Positions 14,509-22,445 of a stretch of DNA of 33,977 bases are shown in pieces. The notes under the pieces are model-generated. The model did not search any database and was not told the DNA's origin. It was given only the letters and a program-made list of their open reading frames with translations. The stretch's first letter is position 1. The number at the start of each line of letters is the position of its first letter. The position numbers and the translations under genes were made by a program. The stretch spans positions 420-34,396 of the forward strand of contig DBCG01000108.1 of the NCBI GenBank assembly GCA_002292945.1, read 5' to 3'. The DNA comes from Proteobacteria bacterium UBA964. Lineage in GTDB: Bacteria; Pseudomonadota; Gammaproteobacteria; Steroidobacterales; Steroidobacteraceae.

Positions 14509-17500
14509 CCGCAGGATCCGCTGGCGCGGCCGCGCCTTGGGCGCCGATCAACCGCATCATCCGCGGGCCGGCCCAACGTTCGATGTCATCGACCAGCGAG
14601 AACATCGCCGGGACGACCAGCAGCGTGAGCAGCGTCGAAGTGATGAGACCGCCGATCACCGCGATGCCCATCGGCGCGCGGAACTCCTGGATGCTGAGCG
14701 CGACCGGCAACATGCCGGCCACCATCGCCACCGTGGTCATGATGATCGGACGGGCGCGTTTGTGTCCGGCTTCGACCAGGGCCTCGATGCGATCCTTGCC
14801 GTTGCGGATCTCCTCGATCGCGAAATCGACCAACAGGATCGAGTTCTTGCCGACGATCCCCATCAGCATCAGGAAGCCGATCACCACCGGCATCGAGAAC
14901 GATTTACCGGTCAACATCAGCGCGATCATGGCACCCCCCACCGACAGCGGCAGCGCTGAGAGGATCGTGATCGGTTGGAACACCCGCTGGAAAAGCACCA
15001 CGAGCACGGCGAACACCATCAGGACGCCCGCTCCGATCGCCAACGCGAAGTTGCCGAAGAGTTCCTTGATGAACTCCGCCTGCCCCACCTCGACCAGCCG
15101 CACCCCGTCGGGCAGCTCCGCGAGCTCCGGCAAGGCCTTGACCTTGGCGAGCGCCGGACCGATCTCGACGCCGTTGAGGTCCGACTCGATGATGATGCGT
15201 CGGCTCTGGTTATAACGGCGGATGGTCGAGGGACCGCGGCCGAAGGAGATCTCCGCCACCGATTTAAGCGGCACGGTACCGCCCGCCGCAGTGCGCACGG
15301 GAAGGTTCTCGAGCGTCGCGAGATCGCTGCGCGAACTCTCGAGCAGACTGACGCGGATCGGCACCTGCCTCTCGGCCAGCGAGAACTTCGCGGCGTTCTG
15401 CGGTAGATCACCTAGCGTCGCGATACGGATGGTCTGGCCGATGGCGGCGACCGACACCCCGAGTTCAGCCGCCTGGTCGAGCCGCGGCCGCACCAAAAGC
15501 TCAGGACGCTCGAGGTCACCGTTGATACGCGGGTCGCGAAGCTCCGGCAACGCGCGCATCGCCTCGACCGCTGCACGCCCCGCCGCCTCGAGCTTCGCCG
15601 GATCCTCACCGGTCAGGTAGAGCGTGATCGGTCGACCGCCACCGCCGGGTTCATCCCCCTGGAAGGCGACCCGCGCGTCGGGCACCGCGGCGAACTCGGG
15701 CCGCAGCCGCTCTTCCCACTCCTGCTGGGTCTCGTCGCGTTCGCTGCGCGGCACCAACGAGATGTAGAGCGTGGCGTTGCGCACATCTCCCCCACCGATC
15801 GATTCGATGATGTCGGTGACCTCCGGTTGCTTGGCGAGCATCGCGGCGACCTGCGCCGATACACGCGCGGTCTGCTCGAGCTGCACGCCGGGGGGCAGTT
15901 CGATCGTCACCTGCGATGCGGAGAAATCCGAGCGCGGATAGAATGATTTCGGGACCGCGACCAGCAGACCGATCGAGACCACGAAGAAGAGCGTGCCGCC
16001 CGCGAGCGTCGCACCGCGGTGCGCCAAGGCCCAGCGCAGCGAGTCGAGATAGCCCGTCATCATCGCGCCATCCGCTGAACGGATCTCATCGTGCGGCTTC
16101 AGGACATAGGCCGCCATCAGGGGGGTGATCAGGCGCGCGACCAACAACGAGAAGAACACCGCCGCAGCGACCGTCAACCCGAACTGCTTGAAGTACTGAC
16201 CGGTGATGCCTCCCATGAAGCTGACCGGAAGGAACACGGCGATGATGGTGGCGGAGGTCGCCACCACTGCAAGGCCGATCTCGTCCGCCGCATCGAGGGC
16301 GGCCTGGAAACCCGACTTACCCATGCGCATGTGACGCACGATGTTCTCGATCTCGACGATGGCGTCATCCACCAGCACACCGGCCACCAACGACAACGCC
16401 AACATGCTGATCGAATTGAGGGTGAAATCCATCGCGTACATGAAGGCGAAGGTCGGGATCGCCGACAAAGGGATGGCGAGCGCGGAGATCGCGGTCGAGC
16501 GCCAATCGCGCAGGAACACCAACACGACGAGCACCGCGAGCACCGAGCCCTCGATCATCGCTGTCAGCGCCGAGCGGTAGCTCTGCCGGGTGTTCTCCAC
16601 GGTGGTGAACACGCGGGTGATGCTGACATCGGGGTTCTCGGCCTTGATGACCTCGATCTCGGCCTCGACGCGATCGAGCGTCGACACATCCGAGGCACCG
16701 CGCGATTTCGAGATGCCGAAAGTCACCGCCGATCGACCGTTGAGCCGCTCGATGGACCGACGTTCCGCCACCGAGTCACGCACCTCCGCGAGATCCGACA
16801 AGCGCACCAAGGTGCCGCCCGCCACGCGTACCTGGGTCGCGCCGAGTTCGAGCGCGGTGCCTGCCGAGCCGAGCACGCGGATCGATTGCTCGCCGCCCGC
16901 CACCTGAGCCCGACCGCCCGGCGCGTTGAGGTTCAGCAGACGGAGTTGTTGGTTCACCTCGGCCGCGGTCACACCGAGCGCCTGCATGCGTGCCGGATCG
17001 AGTTCGATACGGATCTCGCGGTTCTCACCGCCGCCGCGGGACACCTGCGCGACGCCGGGGAGCGACAGCAAGCGCTTGCTGACCGAGTTGTCCACGAACC
17101 AGCTCAACTGTTCGGGGGTTCGCCCGGTGGTGCCGACCGCGTAATACGCGATCGCGCCACCTTCGACATCGATCCGCGAGACCTGCGGCTCGTCGACACC
17201 CTCGGGGAGCTCGGAACGGACCTTGCTGACGGCATCACGGACATCGCTGAGGGCGCGGTCGACCGGCGTACCGATCTCGAACTCCACCGAGGTGAAGGAG
17301 CCGCCCTCCGTCGCGCGGGAGCTGATCGTACGCACCCCGGATACGCCGCGTACGGCGCCCTCGACCTTCTGCGTGATCTGCGTCTCGATCTCCGGTGGTG
17401 CCGCGCCGGGCTGGGACACCTGCACGATGATGAGCGGGAAGGAGATGTCCGGATTGAGGTTGATCGGCAAGCGCACGAAACTCACGATCCCGAGGACCGT

Positions 17501-17566
17501 GAGCACCAGGAAAGCGACGATCGGCAGCGTGGGGTTACGGATCGCCCACGCGGACATGTTCCTCAT
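14486..17566 (-). CDS. RND efflux pump inner-membrane permease (AcrB/MdtB family)
   Basis: The 1026-residue protein has the full RND layout: a first helix PTLPIVAFLVLTVLGIVSF, a large periplasmic loop, helices 2-6, a second loop, and helices 8-12. The proton-relay pair is in VLVDDAIVEIENIVRH on helix 4. FLMLMGIVGKNSILLVDFAIE marks the second half. Length and symmetry match hydrophobe/amphiphile exporters (HAE-1 type). It works with the periplasmic adaptor encoded immediately upstream; start and stop overlap as ATGA. No TolC-like channel gene is in the window, so the outer-membrane component must be encoded elsewhere. The 3' end overlaps yeiH by 23 nt. The substrate is unknown. Confidence 0.95.
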   Translation of the reverse strand: MRNMSAWAIRNPTLPIVAFLVLTVLGIVSFVRLPINLNPDISFPLIIVQVSQPGAAPPEIETQITQKVEGAVRGVSGVRTISSRATEGGSFTSVEFEIGTPVDRALSDVRDAVSKVRSELPEGVDEPQVSRIDVEGGAIAYYAVGTTGRTPEQLSWFVDNSVSKRLLSLPGVAQVSRGGGENREIRIELDPARMQALGVTAAEVNQQLRLLNLNAPGGRAQVAGGEQSIRVLGSAGTALELGATQVRVAGGTLVRLSDLAEVRDSVAERRSIERLNGRSAVTFGISKSRGASDVSTLDRVEAEIEVIKAENPDVSITRVFTTVENTRQSYRSALTAMIEGSVLAVLVVLVFLRDWRSTAISALAIPLSAIPTFAFMYAMDFTLNSISMLALSLVAGVLVDDAIVEIENIVRHMRMGKSGFQAALDAADEIGLAVVATSATIIAVFLPVSFMGGITGQYFKQFGLTVAAAVFFSLLVARLITPLMAAYVLKPHDEIRSADGAMMTGYLDSLRWALAHRGATLAGGTLFFVVSIGLLVAVPKSFYPRSDFSASQVTIELPPGVQLEQTARVSAQVAAMLAKQPEVTDIIESIGGGDVRNATLYISLVPRSERDETQQEWEERLRPEFAAVPDARVAFQGDEPGGGGRPITLYLTGEDPAKLEAAGRAAVEAMRALPELRDPRINGDLERPELLVRPRLDQAAELGVSVAAIGQTIRIATLGDLPQNAAKFSLAERQVPIRVSLLESSRSDLATLENLPVRTAAGGTVPLKSVAEISFGRGPSTIRRYNQSRRIIIESDLNGVEIGPALAKVKALPELAELPDGVRLVEVGQAEFIKELFGNFALAIGAGVLMVFAVLVVLFQRVFQPITILSALPLSVGGAMIALMLTGKSFSMPVVIGFLMLMGIVGKNSILLVDFAIEEIRNGKDRIEALVEAGHKRARPIIMTTVAMVAGMLPVALSIQEFRAPMGIAVIGGLITSTLLTLLVVPAMFSLVDDIERWAGPRMMRLIGAQGAAAPADPAVNDPRGA

Positions 17567-18669
17567 GGCGCGACCCGGACCTGCTCGCCCTCGCGCAGAT
17601 AAGGCGCGGCCGTGACGATCACCCGCTCACCGTCCGCCAATCCAGCCGTGATCACGACACCCTCGGTACGCATGCCGGCCGCGGTGACCGGCCGCCGCAG
17701 CACTTTGTCGTCGGCGCCGACGGTCATCACGAAACTTCCGGTGGCGTCGCTCATGACCGCCGTCTGCGGCAACACCACGGCACGCCGTGCGCCGGTGTCG
17801 ACCTCGCCGCGCGCGAAGGCGCCCGGACGCAGATCCGGGTGCGGCTTGAGATCGATGCGCACGCTGCCGAGACGGCTCTGGGGATCGATGACGGCACCGA
17901 TCAGCCGGACGCGCCCCTCGAACGGAGCGCCGACACCGGTCACCCGCACCCGCGCACTCTGTCCGACCGACAGGCGCGGCAGGTCTTTCTCGGCGATGTT
18001 GCCGCGCATCTCGACGGCACCGGCGCGGCCGATGCGGAAGAGCGGCGCACCCCCGGGACCTGCAAGCTGCCCGACCTCTGCGCTGCGCGCGAGGATGATG
18101 CCGTCGAACGGAGCGCGGATCTCGGTGCGGCGCAAGCGCTCGCGCGCCTCGCTCAATTGCGCACCCACCACCTTCACCTTGGCGGCAGTCGCCACCGAGG
18201 CCGCCCCGCGCCGTTCGATCTCCTGCACAGACAGCGCACCCGACACCGAAACCGCTTGCGCACGACGGTAATCCGCTTCTGCGACCGCGGCGTTGGCACG
18301 GGACTCCTCGAGAGAGGCCTCCAAACTCGCGACCTGCGGCGCGACGAACGAGGTGTCGATCCGTGCCAGCACCGCACCGGCGCGCACCCGATCGCCGACC
18401 TCGGCGAACATGCCCGCAACACGCCCCCCCTCACCTTCGGCGCTGAGCGCCGCCTCCTCACGCGCGGCGATCGCTCCGGTGAAGGTGACGGCATCGTCGA
18501 GGTCCGAGGCGCGAACGGCGAGCACCGTCACCAAGGGCAGCGGCGTGCTCTCCGAAGAGGGGCGCGAGTCGAACTTCAACCGGGCCAAGCCGAGACCGAT
18601 CAACAGGGCGAGGATCCCGAGCGTCCAAAGGATGTTCCGGGGGATGCTCGAGAGGAAATTGGAGGACAT
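17563..18669 (-). CDS. RND efflux periplasmic adaptor (membrane fusion protein)
   Basis: About 368 residues. One N-terminal membrane anchor (SIPRNILWTLGILALLIGLGLARL) is followed by the usual adaptor order. The barrel-sandwich half VTFTGAIAAREEAALSAEGEGGRVAGMFAEVGDRV comes first, then a short coiled-coil hairpin around VASLEASLEESRANAAVAEADYRRAQAV. The second lipoyl half IRAPFDGIILARSAEVGQLAGPG and the membrane-proximal domain follow, ending in GLADGERVIVTAAPYLREGEQV. It bridges the RND permease and an outer-membrane channel. The ATG at 18669 is preferred because the anchor begins there; an ATG at 18711 would add 14 atypical residues. It overlaps the permease by 4 nt. Confidence 0.93.
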   Translation of the reverse strand: MSSNFLSSIPRNILWTLGILALLIGLGLARLKFDSRPSSESTPLPLVTVLAVRASDLDDAVTFTGAIAAREEAALSAEGEGGRVAGMFAEVGDRVRAGAVLARIDTSFVAPQVASLEASLEESRANAAVAEADYRRAQAVSVSGALSVQEIERRGAASVATAAKVKVVGAQLSEARERLRRTEIRAPFDGIILARSAEVGQLAGPGGAPLFRIGRAGAVEMRGNIAEKDLPRLSVGQSARVRVTGVGAPFEGRVRLIGAVIDPQSRLGSVRIDLKPHPDLRPGAFARGEVDTGARRAVVLPQTAVMSDATGSFVMTVGADDKVLRRPVTAAGMRTEGVVITAGLADGERVIVTAAPYLREGEQVRVAP

Positions 18670-18732
18670 GGGGCACCAGCACGCTGTGGTAGAAGCACGA
18701 GACGAAGGCATCGTTCGATGCTCGGGGGCGGG

Positions 18733-18761
18733 AGGCTAAACACCTGTCCGACCGAAAGCAA
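18733..18761 (-). promoter_or_regulatory. Candidate promoter of the RND operon
   Basis: On the minus strand, TTGCTT, a 17-bp spacer and TAGCCT (18738-18733) fit a weak sigma-70 promoter with ideal spacing. The leader to the ATG at 18669 would be about 57 nt. Confidence 0.35.
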
Positions 18762-18780
18762 CCGCGCACCATCGGCCCAC

Positions 18781-18801
18781 AAAAAGGGGGCTCATCGGCC
18801 C
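18781..18801 (-). terminator. Possible weak terminator after the putative outer-membrane protein gene
   Basis: A short GGGC/GCCC stem (18798-18801 with 18788-18791) is followed on the minus strand by five T. The stem is only 4 bp, so this is tentative. A 9-bp direct repeat, CATCGGCCC (18770-18778 and 18793-18801), lies in the same spot. Confidence 0.3.
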
Positions 18802-18806
18802 GCCGG

Positions 18807-19562
18807 TCAACGCGGACGCCACCTCACCCCAAGCGTGACGCTGGTGAAGCTCGCGAACGCGTAGACCTCGTCGTTGTCGGCGCCGCCATCGAGCCAGCGC
18901 GCACCGGCGGTGGCCTGCCAGTCGCGGGACAGGTCCCGCGAGACCCGCATCCCGACATCGACCGCGTAGCCAGGTCCACCGGCGAGCGCATCGATGTCGC
19001 CTTCGAGCGCCCAGCCGGGCGCGAGTCGACGCTCGAATGCGCCGTGCAGCAACGGCACGAAGCCAGTGTTGTCCTTGCGCGCCGACACCCCACCTTGGCG
19101 CAACCGGACGCTGGCGTCGCGGATCTTGGCGGTGGCGCCGACCTTGACCTTGAGATCCTCACGGTCGATCCATCGCCAGCGCCAGGTCGCCCGCCAGGAA
19201 TCGAAGCGGTAGTCGGCCGCCACCGTACCCGGCACGAACACCGCGCCCTCGAAGCGGATCGGGGTCGCCGTCACGCCGGTGCCTGACACCGAGAGCGGAG
19301 CGACCAGCACTCGCCATTCATGGCGGTCGTTGATGGCACCCGAGAGCTGCAAGCGGCCTGACCAAGCAGGGCCTGAGTCGGTCAGGGATTCCAGTGAAAA
19401 ACGTGTGCCCGACGCATCGTTCGGCGACTGCACCACGTTCCGCCCCTGCCAGGCCGCAAGACCCTCGAGGTCGAACTCGAGCGCGGTGGCCGTCGAGACG
19501 CTGCATGCGGCGGCCATCACCCAAGCAAGGGCGCACAGCGCGGGGATCTTGTGCTTGTCCAT
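18807..19562 (-). CDS. Putative outer-membrane beta-barrel protein of unknown function
   Basis: About 251 residues. A signal peptide (MDKHKIPALCALAWVMAAAC, cleavage near STATA) is followed by a chain of alternating polar and hydrophobic residues typical of beta strands (DSWRATWRWRW, DLKVKVGATAKIRD, SVTLGVRWRPR). I do not recognise a named family. The ATG at 19562 has GAGG 6 nt upstream and gives a standard signal peptide. A second in-frame ATG at 19574 overlaps the ppc stop as ATGA. Either way, the ribosome-binding site lies within the end of ppc, so translation is coupled to ppc. A C-terminal Phe, usual in barrels, is missing. Confidence 0.7.
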   Translation of the reverse strand: MDKHKIPALCALAWVMAAACSVSTATALEFDLEGLAAWQGRNVVQSPNDASGTRFSLESLTDSGPAWSGRLQLSGAINDRHEWRVLVAPLSVSGTGVTATPIRFEGAVFVPGTVAADYRFDSWRATWRWRWIDREDLKVKVGATAKIRDASVRLRQGGVSARKDNTGFVPLLHGAFERRLAPGWALEGDIDALAGGPGYAVDVGMRVSRDLSRDWQATAGARWLDGGADNDEVYAFASFTSVTLGVRWRPR

Positions 19563-19570
19563 GAGGGACC

Positions 19571-22297
19571 TCATCCGTTGCTCTGTAACCCTTGGGCGAT
19601 CCCGCTGACACTCGCGACCAGTGCATCGAACAATCCACGATCCTCCCGTCCACCCTCACGCCACCGCCGCAGCAGATCGACCTGCATGAGATGCATCGGA
19701 TCGACATAAGGATTGCGCAGCTGGAGTGTCCGTTGCTGCGTACGATCGCCGTCGAGCAGCCCCTGCTGCCCCTTGACCTGCAGCACCATCTCGACGGCGA
19801 GCGAGTGCTCCTCGTGCAGGCGACGCGCGAACTCCCCGCCGTCCTCGGTCAATGACCCATATCGGGCGCTGATGTCGAGATCGCTGCGGGCAAGCATCAC
19901 CTCGACCGAACCCAGAAGGTCGCGGAGGAACGCCCAGCCACCGCTCGCGCTTTGGACCGCCGGAAGCCCGAAGGCCTGAACCGCAGCGCGGAGCCCAGTG
20001 CCCGCGCCGAACCAACCGGGCAGCATCGCTCGGTTCTGCATCCAGGCGAACACCCACGGCGAAGCACGCAGACCCTGCAGACCGTCGAAACCCGCTCGGA
20101 CGGCGGGTCGGCCTCCGACCTGCATGCGTTCGATGACATCCACCGGCGTCACGGCGCGGAACCAGGCGTGGAAAGCCGGCTCCTGCCAGACCAGCGCTCG
20201 GTAGGCCTCACTGCTCGCCTCAGCCAGCCGCGCAGCGACCTCGAGCGCGATGGGATCAGGTTCCCGCGCAAGTCCGCGACGACCCGCGACCGCGGCCTGC
20301 GACAAGGCGCCGAAGGCGCGCTCGAGCGAACGCAGGGCGATCGGCCCGAGACCATAATGTTGGTTCAGTGCCTCGCCCTGCTCGGTGAGCCGTAGCCAAC
20401 CATTGATGGTCGAGGGCGGCATGGCGGCGACCATGTCGTCGATGCGACCGCCACCCCGTGCGATGCTGCCACCACGGACATGGCAGACCACATGCTCCTC
20501 GCCGGCCGCAGCCAACACCGCCGCCAACTCACCCTGCGCGCGATACGCTGCGAACCGGGCGGCGCAGGGACCGACCTGTTTTGCGCTCTCGGAGTACCCG
20601 ACCAGCACCGCCTGCCGACGACCCCGGCTGTCGAGGTGCCGGCGATAGAGCGGCTCCGCCAAAAGATCGCGCATCGTTTCACCGGCCCGCGCCAGCGCCT
20701 CAGCGGTGTCGAACATCGGTGCGAAATCGATCGCCAGTTCGTTGCTGCGCTTGTCGTAGGCCTCGGCCCACTGCGCGACCAGCATCGCGGCGAGCACATC
20801 GTCGGCACCGTTCACGCCGTTGACGACATACGCGCCGACCGCCTCGGCGCCGAAGCGCCGACGGCACTGCAACATGGCCTCGAACACGGCGACGGCACGT
20901 TTGGCCACTGCATCGAGCTCGACCTTGGGCCCGATCTCACGCGCCAGCAGATCGACCAGACACCCGGTCCTGGCAGCCCGATCGAGCGAAGACCACTGCG
21001 GATCATCGATCGAACGCGCCACGACCCGATGCAACAACGAAGCGTGCTGCCGGACATCGAGTCGCGCGAGATGGAAGCCGAACACCGAGATGCGGCGCAG
21101 CAGACGCTGAACGGCGGCATGGCCGGCATTCTTGCCACGATTCGCGAGCAGACTGTCTGCGACGGTCTCGATGTCGCGCTTGAACTGCTCCGGGCCCTCG
21201 TAGCCGGTCGGCCGGCCGTCGTAGGTCGCCCGCAGACGCTCGGCGACCTGGCTGAGGAACACCCGATACGGCATACGATCGTGACGCACCGATGCGGCCG
21301 CACGCACCTCGGGCAGCAGATTGGCGTAGGTCTCGATGCGCTGCTGCAACGCCGGTGACACACCGACCCGGCTCGCGCTCTGCGAGAGCAGCTGGCCGAG
21401 CTCTTGCACCTCGCCGAAATAGGCGTTGACGATGGCCTGCTGCTGGCGCGAGAGCGTCTCGCGGATCGACTTGGCGTGGACATCAGGGTTGCCGTCCATG
21501 TCGCCACCGACCCAGGTGCCGAAACGGATGACGGTCGGGACATCGATGGCAGTGGCGGCATCGCCATAGTGCAGCACCAAGGCCTCCCCGATCTCCTCGT
21601 GGAAAGCCGGCACGATGTGGTACAGCACCTCCACCAGATAGAAGAGGACATGCTCTCGCTCATCGGCGACGGTGAGCCGCTGGCGAGGATGATCCTCGGT
21701 CTGCCATGAGGTCGTGAGCTCGATACGGATCTGATCGATCAGCGACCGTTGCTCGTAGGGGGCGAGCGTCGGATCGAGACGGTCGAACAGCAGATCCGCC
21801 AAACGCAGTTGCTTGCGCAGGATGGTGCGCCGGGTCGATTCCGAGGGATGGGCCATGAACACCGGTTCGATACGCAGCGAACCGATCAAGCCCTGCAGGT
21901 CCTCGAGCGAACACCCTTCCGCCTTCAGACGCCCGATGGCATCGGCGATGCCGCCCGGCTGAGGCTTGCCACCGTCGTCGAGGAAGTAGGCGCGACGGCG
22001 CCGGACGCGGTGCAGCTGCTCGGCAAGGTTCACCGCTTGGAACCAGGCCGTGAACGCGCGTTCGAGATCGCGCGCGACGCCCGGCGGCCGGTCACGCATG
22101 CGCGCCTCAAGCGCCTTGCCCGCCTCCGCATCGCCGCGCCGACGGGCGATGGCGAGCGTACGGTCGCGCTCGACGAGCTCGAGCAGCGGCTCACCGCCCT
22201 GCTCACGCAGCATCTCACCGACCAATGCGCCGAGCATGTGCACATCGTCGCGCAGCGCGGCGTGCTTGGGCGGGAAATCCGTTTCGATACGATCCAC
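19571..22297 (-). CDS. ppc: Phosphoenolpyruvate carboxylase
   Basis: The 908-residue enzyme carboxylates PEP to oxaloacetate to refill the TCA cycle. The catalytic His lies in VFMAHPSESTRRTI (H150). Other motifs are TWVGGDMDGNP (261-271), ARLDVRQHAS (411-420), VGYSESAKQVG (567-576) and a C-terminal QLRNPYVDPMH. It ends QSNG, close to the usual TG terminus. The mobile glycine loop usually reads GRGGSIGRGG; here it is VRGGSIARGG (607-616), two Gly replaced by Val and Ala. The region before it (NGVNGADDVLAAMLVAQW) also departs from E. coli, so this is a divergent branch. The start is GTG, 6 nt after a TAGACT -10-like box, with no Shine-Dalgarno. The putative outer-membrane protein gene is coupled downstream. 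Confidence 0.96.
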   Translation of the reverse strand: MDRIETDFPPKHAALRDDVHMLGALVGEMLREQGGEPLLELVERDRTLAIARRRGDAEAGKALEARMRDRPPGVARDLERAFTAWFQAVNLAEQLHRVRRRRAYFLDDGGKPQPGGIADAIGRLKAEGCSLEDLQGLIGSLRIEPVFMAHPSESTRRTILRKQLRLADLLFDRLDPTLAPYEQRSLIDQIRIELTTSWQTEDHPRQRLTVADEREHVLFYLVEVLYHIVPAFHEEIGEALVLHYGDAATAIDVPTVIRFGTWVGGDMDGNPDVHAKSIRETLSRQQQAIVNAYFGEVQELGQLLSQSASRVGVSPALQQRIETYANLLPEVRAAASVRHDRMPYRVFLSQVAERLRATYDGRPTGYEGPEQFKRDIETVADSLLANRGKNAGHAAVQRLLRRISVFGFHLARLDVRQHASLLHRVVARSIDDPQWSSLDRAARTGCLVDLLAREIGPKVELDAVAKRAVAVFEAMLQCRRRFGAEAVGAYVVNGVNGADDVLAAMLVAQWAEAYDKRSNELAIDFAPMFDTAEALARAGETMRDLLAEPLYRRHLDSRGRRQAVLVGYSESAKQVGPCAARFAAYRAQGELAAVLAAAGEEHVVCHVRGGSIARGGGRIDDMVAAMPPSTINGWLRLTEQGEALNQHYGLGPIALRSLERAFGALSQAAVAGRRGLAREPDPIALEVAARLAEASSEAYRALVWQEPAFHAWFRAVTPVDVIERMQVGGRPAVRAGFDGLQGLRASPWVFAWMQNRAMLPGWFGAGTGLRAAVQAFGLPAVQSASGGWAFLRDLLGSVEVMLARSDLDISARYGSLTEDGGEFARRLHEEHSLAVEMVLQVKGQQGLLDGDRTQQRTLQLRNPYVDPMHLMQVDLLRRWREGGREDRGLFDALVASVSGIAQGLQSNG

Positions 22298-22303
22298 GCG
22301 CGA

Positions 22304-22309
22304 AGTCTA
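22304..22309 (-). promoter_or_regulatory. Putative -10 element of ppc, leaderless geometry
   Basis: TAGACT on the minus strand (22309-22304) is followed by TCGCGC and the GTG at 22297. It lies between the TonB-receptor terminator and ppc. No -35 is evident. Confidence 0.45.
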
Positions 22310-22354
22310 CACCCGACCGCCGCATCGGCTGCAGGGCGTCGCACGCGGCGGGCC

Positions 22355-22397
22355 GCAAAAGGCGAAGGCCGGAGGGATCGCTCCCTCCGGCCTTCGC
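22355..22397 (-). terminator. Strong intrinsic terminator after the TonB-dependent receptor
   Basis: A perfect 16-bp stem (22362-22377 with 22382-22397) encloses the 4-nt loop TCGC and is followed on the minus strand by CTTTTGC. It separates the receptor from ppc. Confidence 0.88.
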
Positions 22398-22445
22398 GCG
22401 TATCCCGGGAAGGCGACGGCGGTGAGCCGTCGCACCCGAAAGATG

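Noticed and set aside
16091..17602. Open frame of 503 codons antisense to the RND permease
   Set aside because: Composition is typical of a reverse-frame shadow and no domain is recognisable.
18670..18711. Upstream ATG at 18711 as the adaptor start
   Set aside because: It adds 14 residues with Cys and Trp unlike adaptor signal sequences; the anchor starts cleanly at 18669. It is not excluded.
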